DNA from: Novosphingobium sp. ERN07
GTDB taxonomy: Bacteria; Pseudomonadota; Alphaproteobacteria; Sphingomonadales; Sphingomonadaceae
Direction of reading: 5' to 3'
Assembly: GCF_012641335.1 (NCBI RefSeq)
Contig: NZ_JABAID010000017.1
Location: 1-64,000 of the forward strand
Length of the DNA: 64,000 nt
In this document: in pieces, positions 63,812-64,000 of the stretch
Layout of the letters: the number at the start of each line of letters is the position of its first letter
Numbering within the stretch: position 1 is the stretch's first letter
Position numbers and translations under genes: made by a program
The notes under the pieces: model-generated
Seen by the model: only the letters and a program-made list of their open reading frames with translations
What the model was told of the DNA's origin: nothing
Databases searched by the model: none

Positions 63812-64000
63812 GCGTGATTTCCACGATCACGTCGCCAGCTTTCAACGTCGCAGCATCGGCTTCCCAGAACCCGATCGCCGTGCCTGCCCTATAGATGCGC
63901 AACCCTCGGCCGCTGGCCAGCGCCGACAGCGGCTTGCCCACTTCGTCCGGCGTAACCTCGCGCTCCACCAGCTGCACGCGGCCTTCGATCGAGGCGAGAT
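63798..64000 (-). CDS. K+-channel-type protein, TrkA-C-like C-terminus (partial)
   Basis: The visible C-terminal 66 residues read VEREVTPDEVGKPLSAL, GRGLRIYRAGTAIGFWE, LKAGDVIVEI, matching a TrkA-C (RCK) domain that binds nucleotides or regulates channels. The N-terminal part lies beyond the window. It overlaps the DUF1761 stop by 14 bases. Confidence 0.65.
   Translation of the reverse strand, partial: LASIEGRVQLVEREVTPDEVGKPLSALASGRGLRIYRAGTAIGFWEADAATLKAGDVIVEITPTPA

Overview
The window reads as the chromosome of a high-GC sphingomonad (Alphaproteobacteria), most likely a Novosphingobium close to N. aromaticivorans. The signs are a NOV1-type stilbene-cleaving dioxygenase, a LigW decarboxylase whose metal-ligand spacing matches the N. 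aromaticivorans enzyme as I recall it, LigD-like SDRs, an EipA/DUF1134 protein, an NDUFA12-family subunit and a PccR-type regulator. All family assignments come from reading the sequence; no searches were run.

Layout. (1) 1-5.4 kb: the end of an IS5-family insertion sequence, then a LysR regulator divergent from a tightly packed operon (a 36-codon Tat-like leader ORF, a DJ-1/PfpI protein, glyoxalase I, an Old Yellow Enzyme and a yellow/MRJP-type lipoprotein), then an HD-domain protein. This looks like an electrophile/aldehyde detoxification block. (2) 5.4-11.5 kb: the tRNA-proximal end of a mobilizable island, with an SSB-like gene, a structured non-coding stretch that could hold an oriT, a ribbon-helix-helix protein, a MobF relaxase-helicase and a tyrosine integrase facing away from the 3' end of tRNA-Ser(GCT). 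The other attachment site is not seen in this window. (3) 11.8-13.9 kb: EipA-like envelope protein and an aromatic/aspartate aminotransferase. (4) 13.9-30 kb: an aromatic (lignin-dimer) catabolic region with two LigD-like SDRs, three MFS permeases, an NTF2-like protein resembling diarylpropane lyase, an aldehyde dehydrogenase, LigW, DUF2490 and DUF3237 proteins, an aryl-alcohol dehydrogenase, a lignostilbene dioxygenase and a MarR regulator. Two intergenic regions 10.4 kb apart carry 21-bp operators with identical half-sites, which ties the region into a regulon. (5) 30.4-39.6 kb: a complete propionyl-CoA to succinyl-CoA module (pccR, pccB, thiolase, epimerase, mutase, pccA) ending at a strong terminator. 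(6) 39.8-47.4 kb: cytochrome c, an alkylsulfatase-like hydrolase, a fatty-acyl-AMP ligase, the recX/DUF192/NDUFA12/DUF2155 string, aat and tRNA-Trp. (7) 47.6-51.6 kb: a LuxR-type regulator with a degenerate receiver, a repetitive secreted protein, and secE-nusG-rplK-rplA. (8) 51.6-64 kb: housekeeping and lipid genes, including a peptidyl-prolyl isomerase, a CinA-like protein, a Baeyer-Villiger monooxygenase, CorA, a PhoU-like/Pit phosphate pair, a DUF1365/FAD-oxidoreductase/CFA-type methyltransferase trio (possible unusual fatty-acid pathway), rimO and a K+-channel-like C-terminus cut by the window end.

How they could work together: the 13.9-28 kb genes can be read as uptake of lignin-derived aromatics (MFS), oxidation of side-chain alcohols (SDRs, ADH), conversion of beta-1 dimers to stilbenes (NTF2 protein), stilbene cleavage to vanillin-type aldehydes (dioxygenase), oxidation to acids (ALDH), and decarboxylation of 5-carboxyvanillate to vanillate (LigW). 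The next module feeds propionyl-CoA into the TCA cycle.
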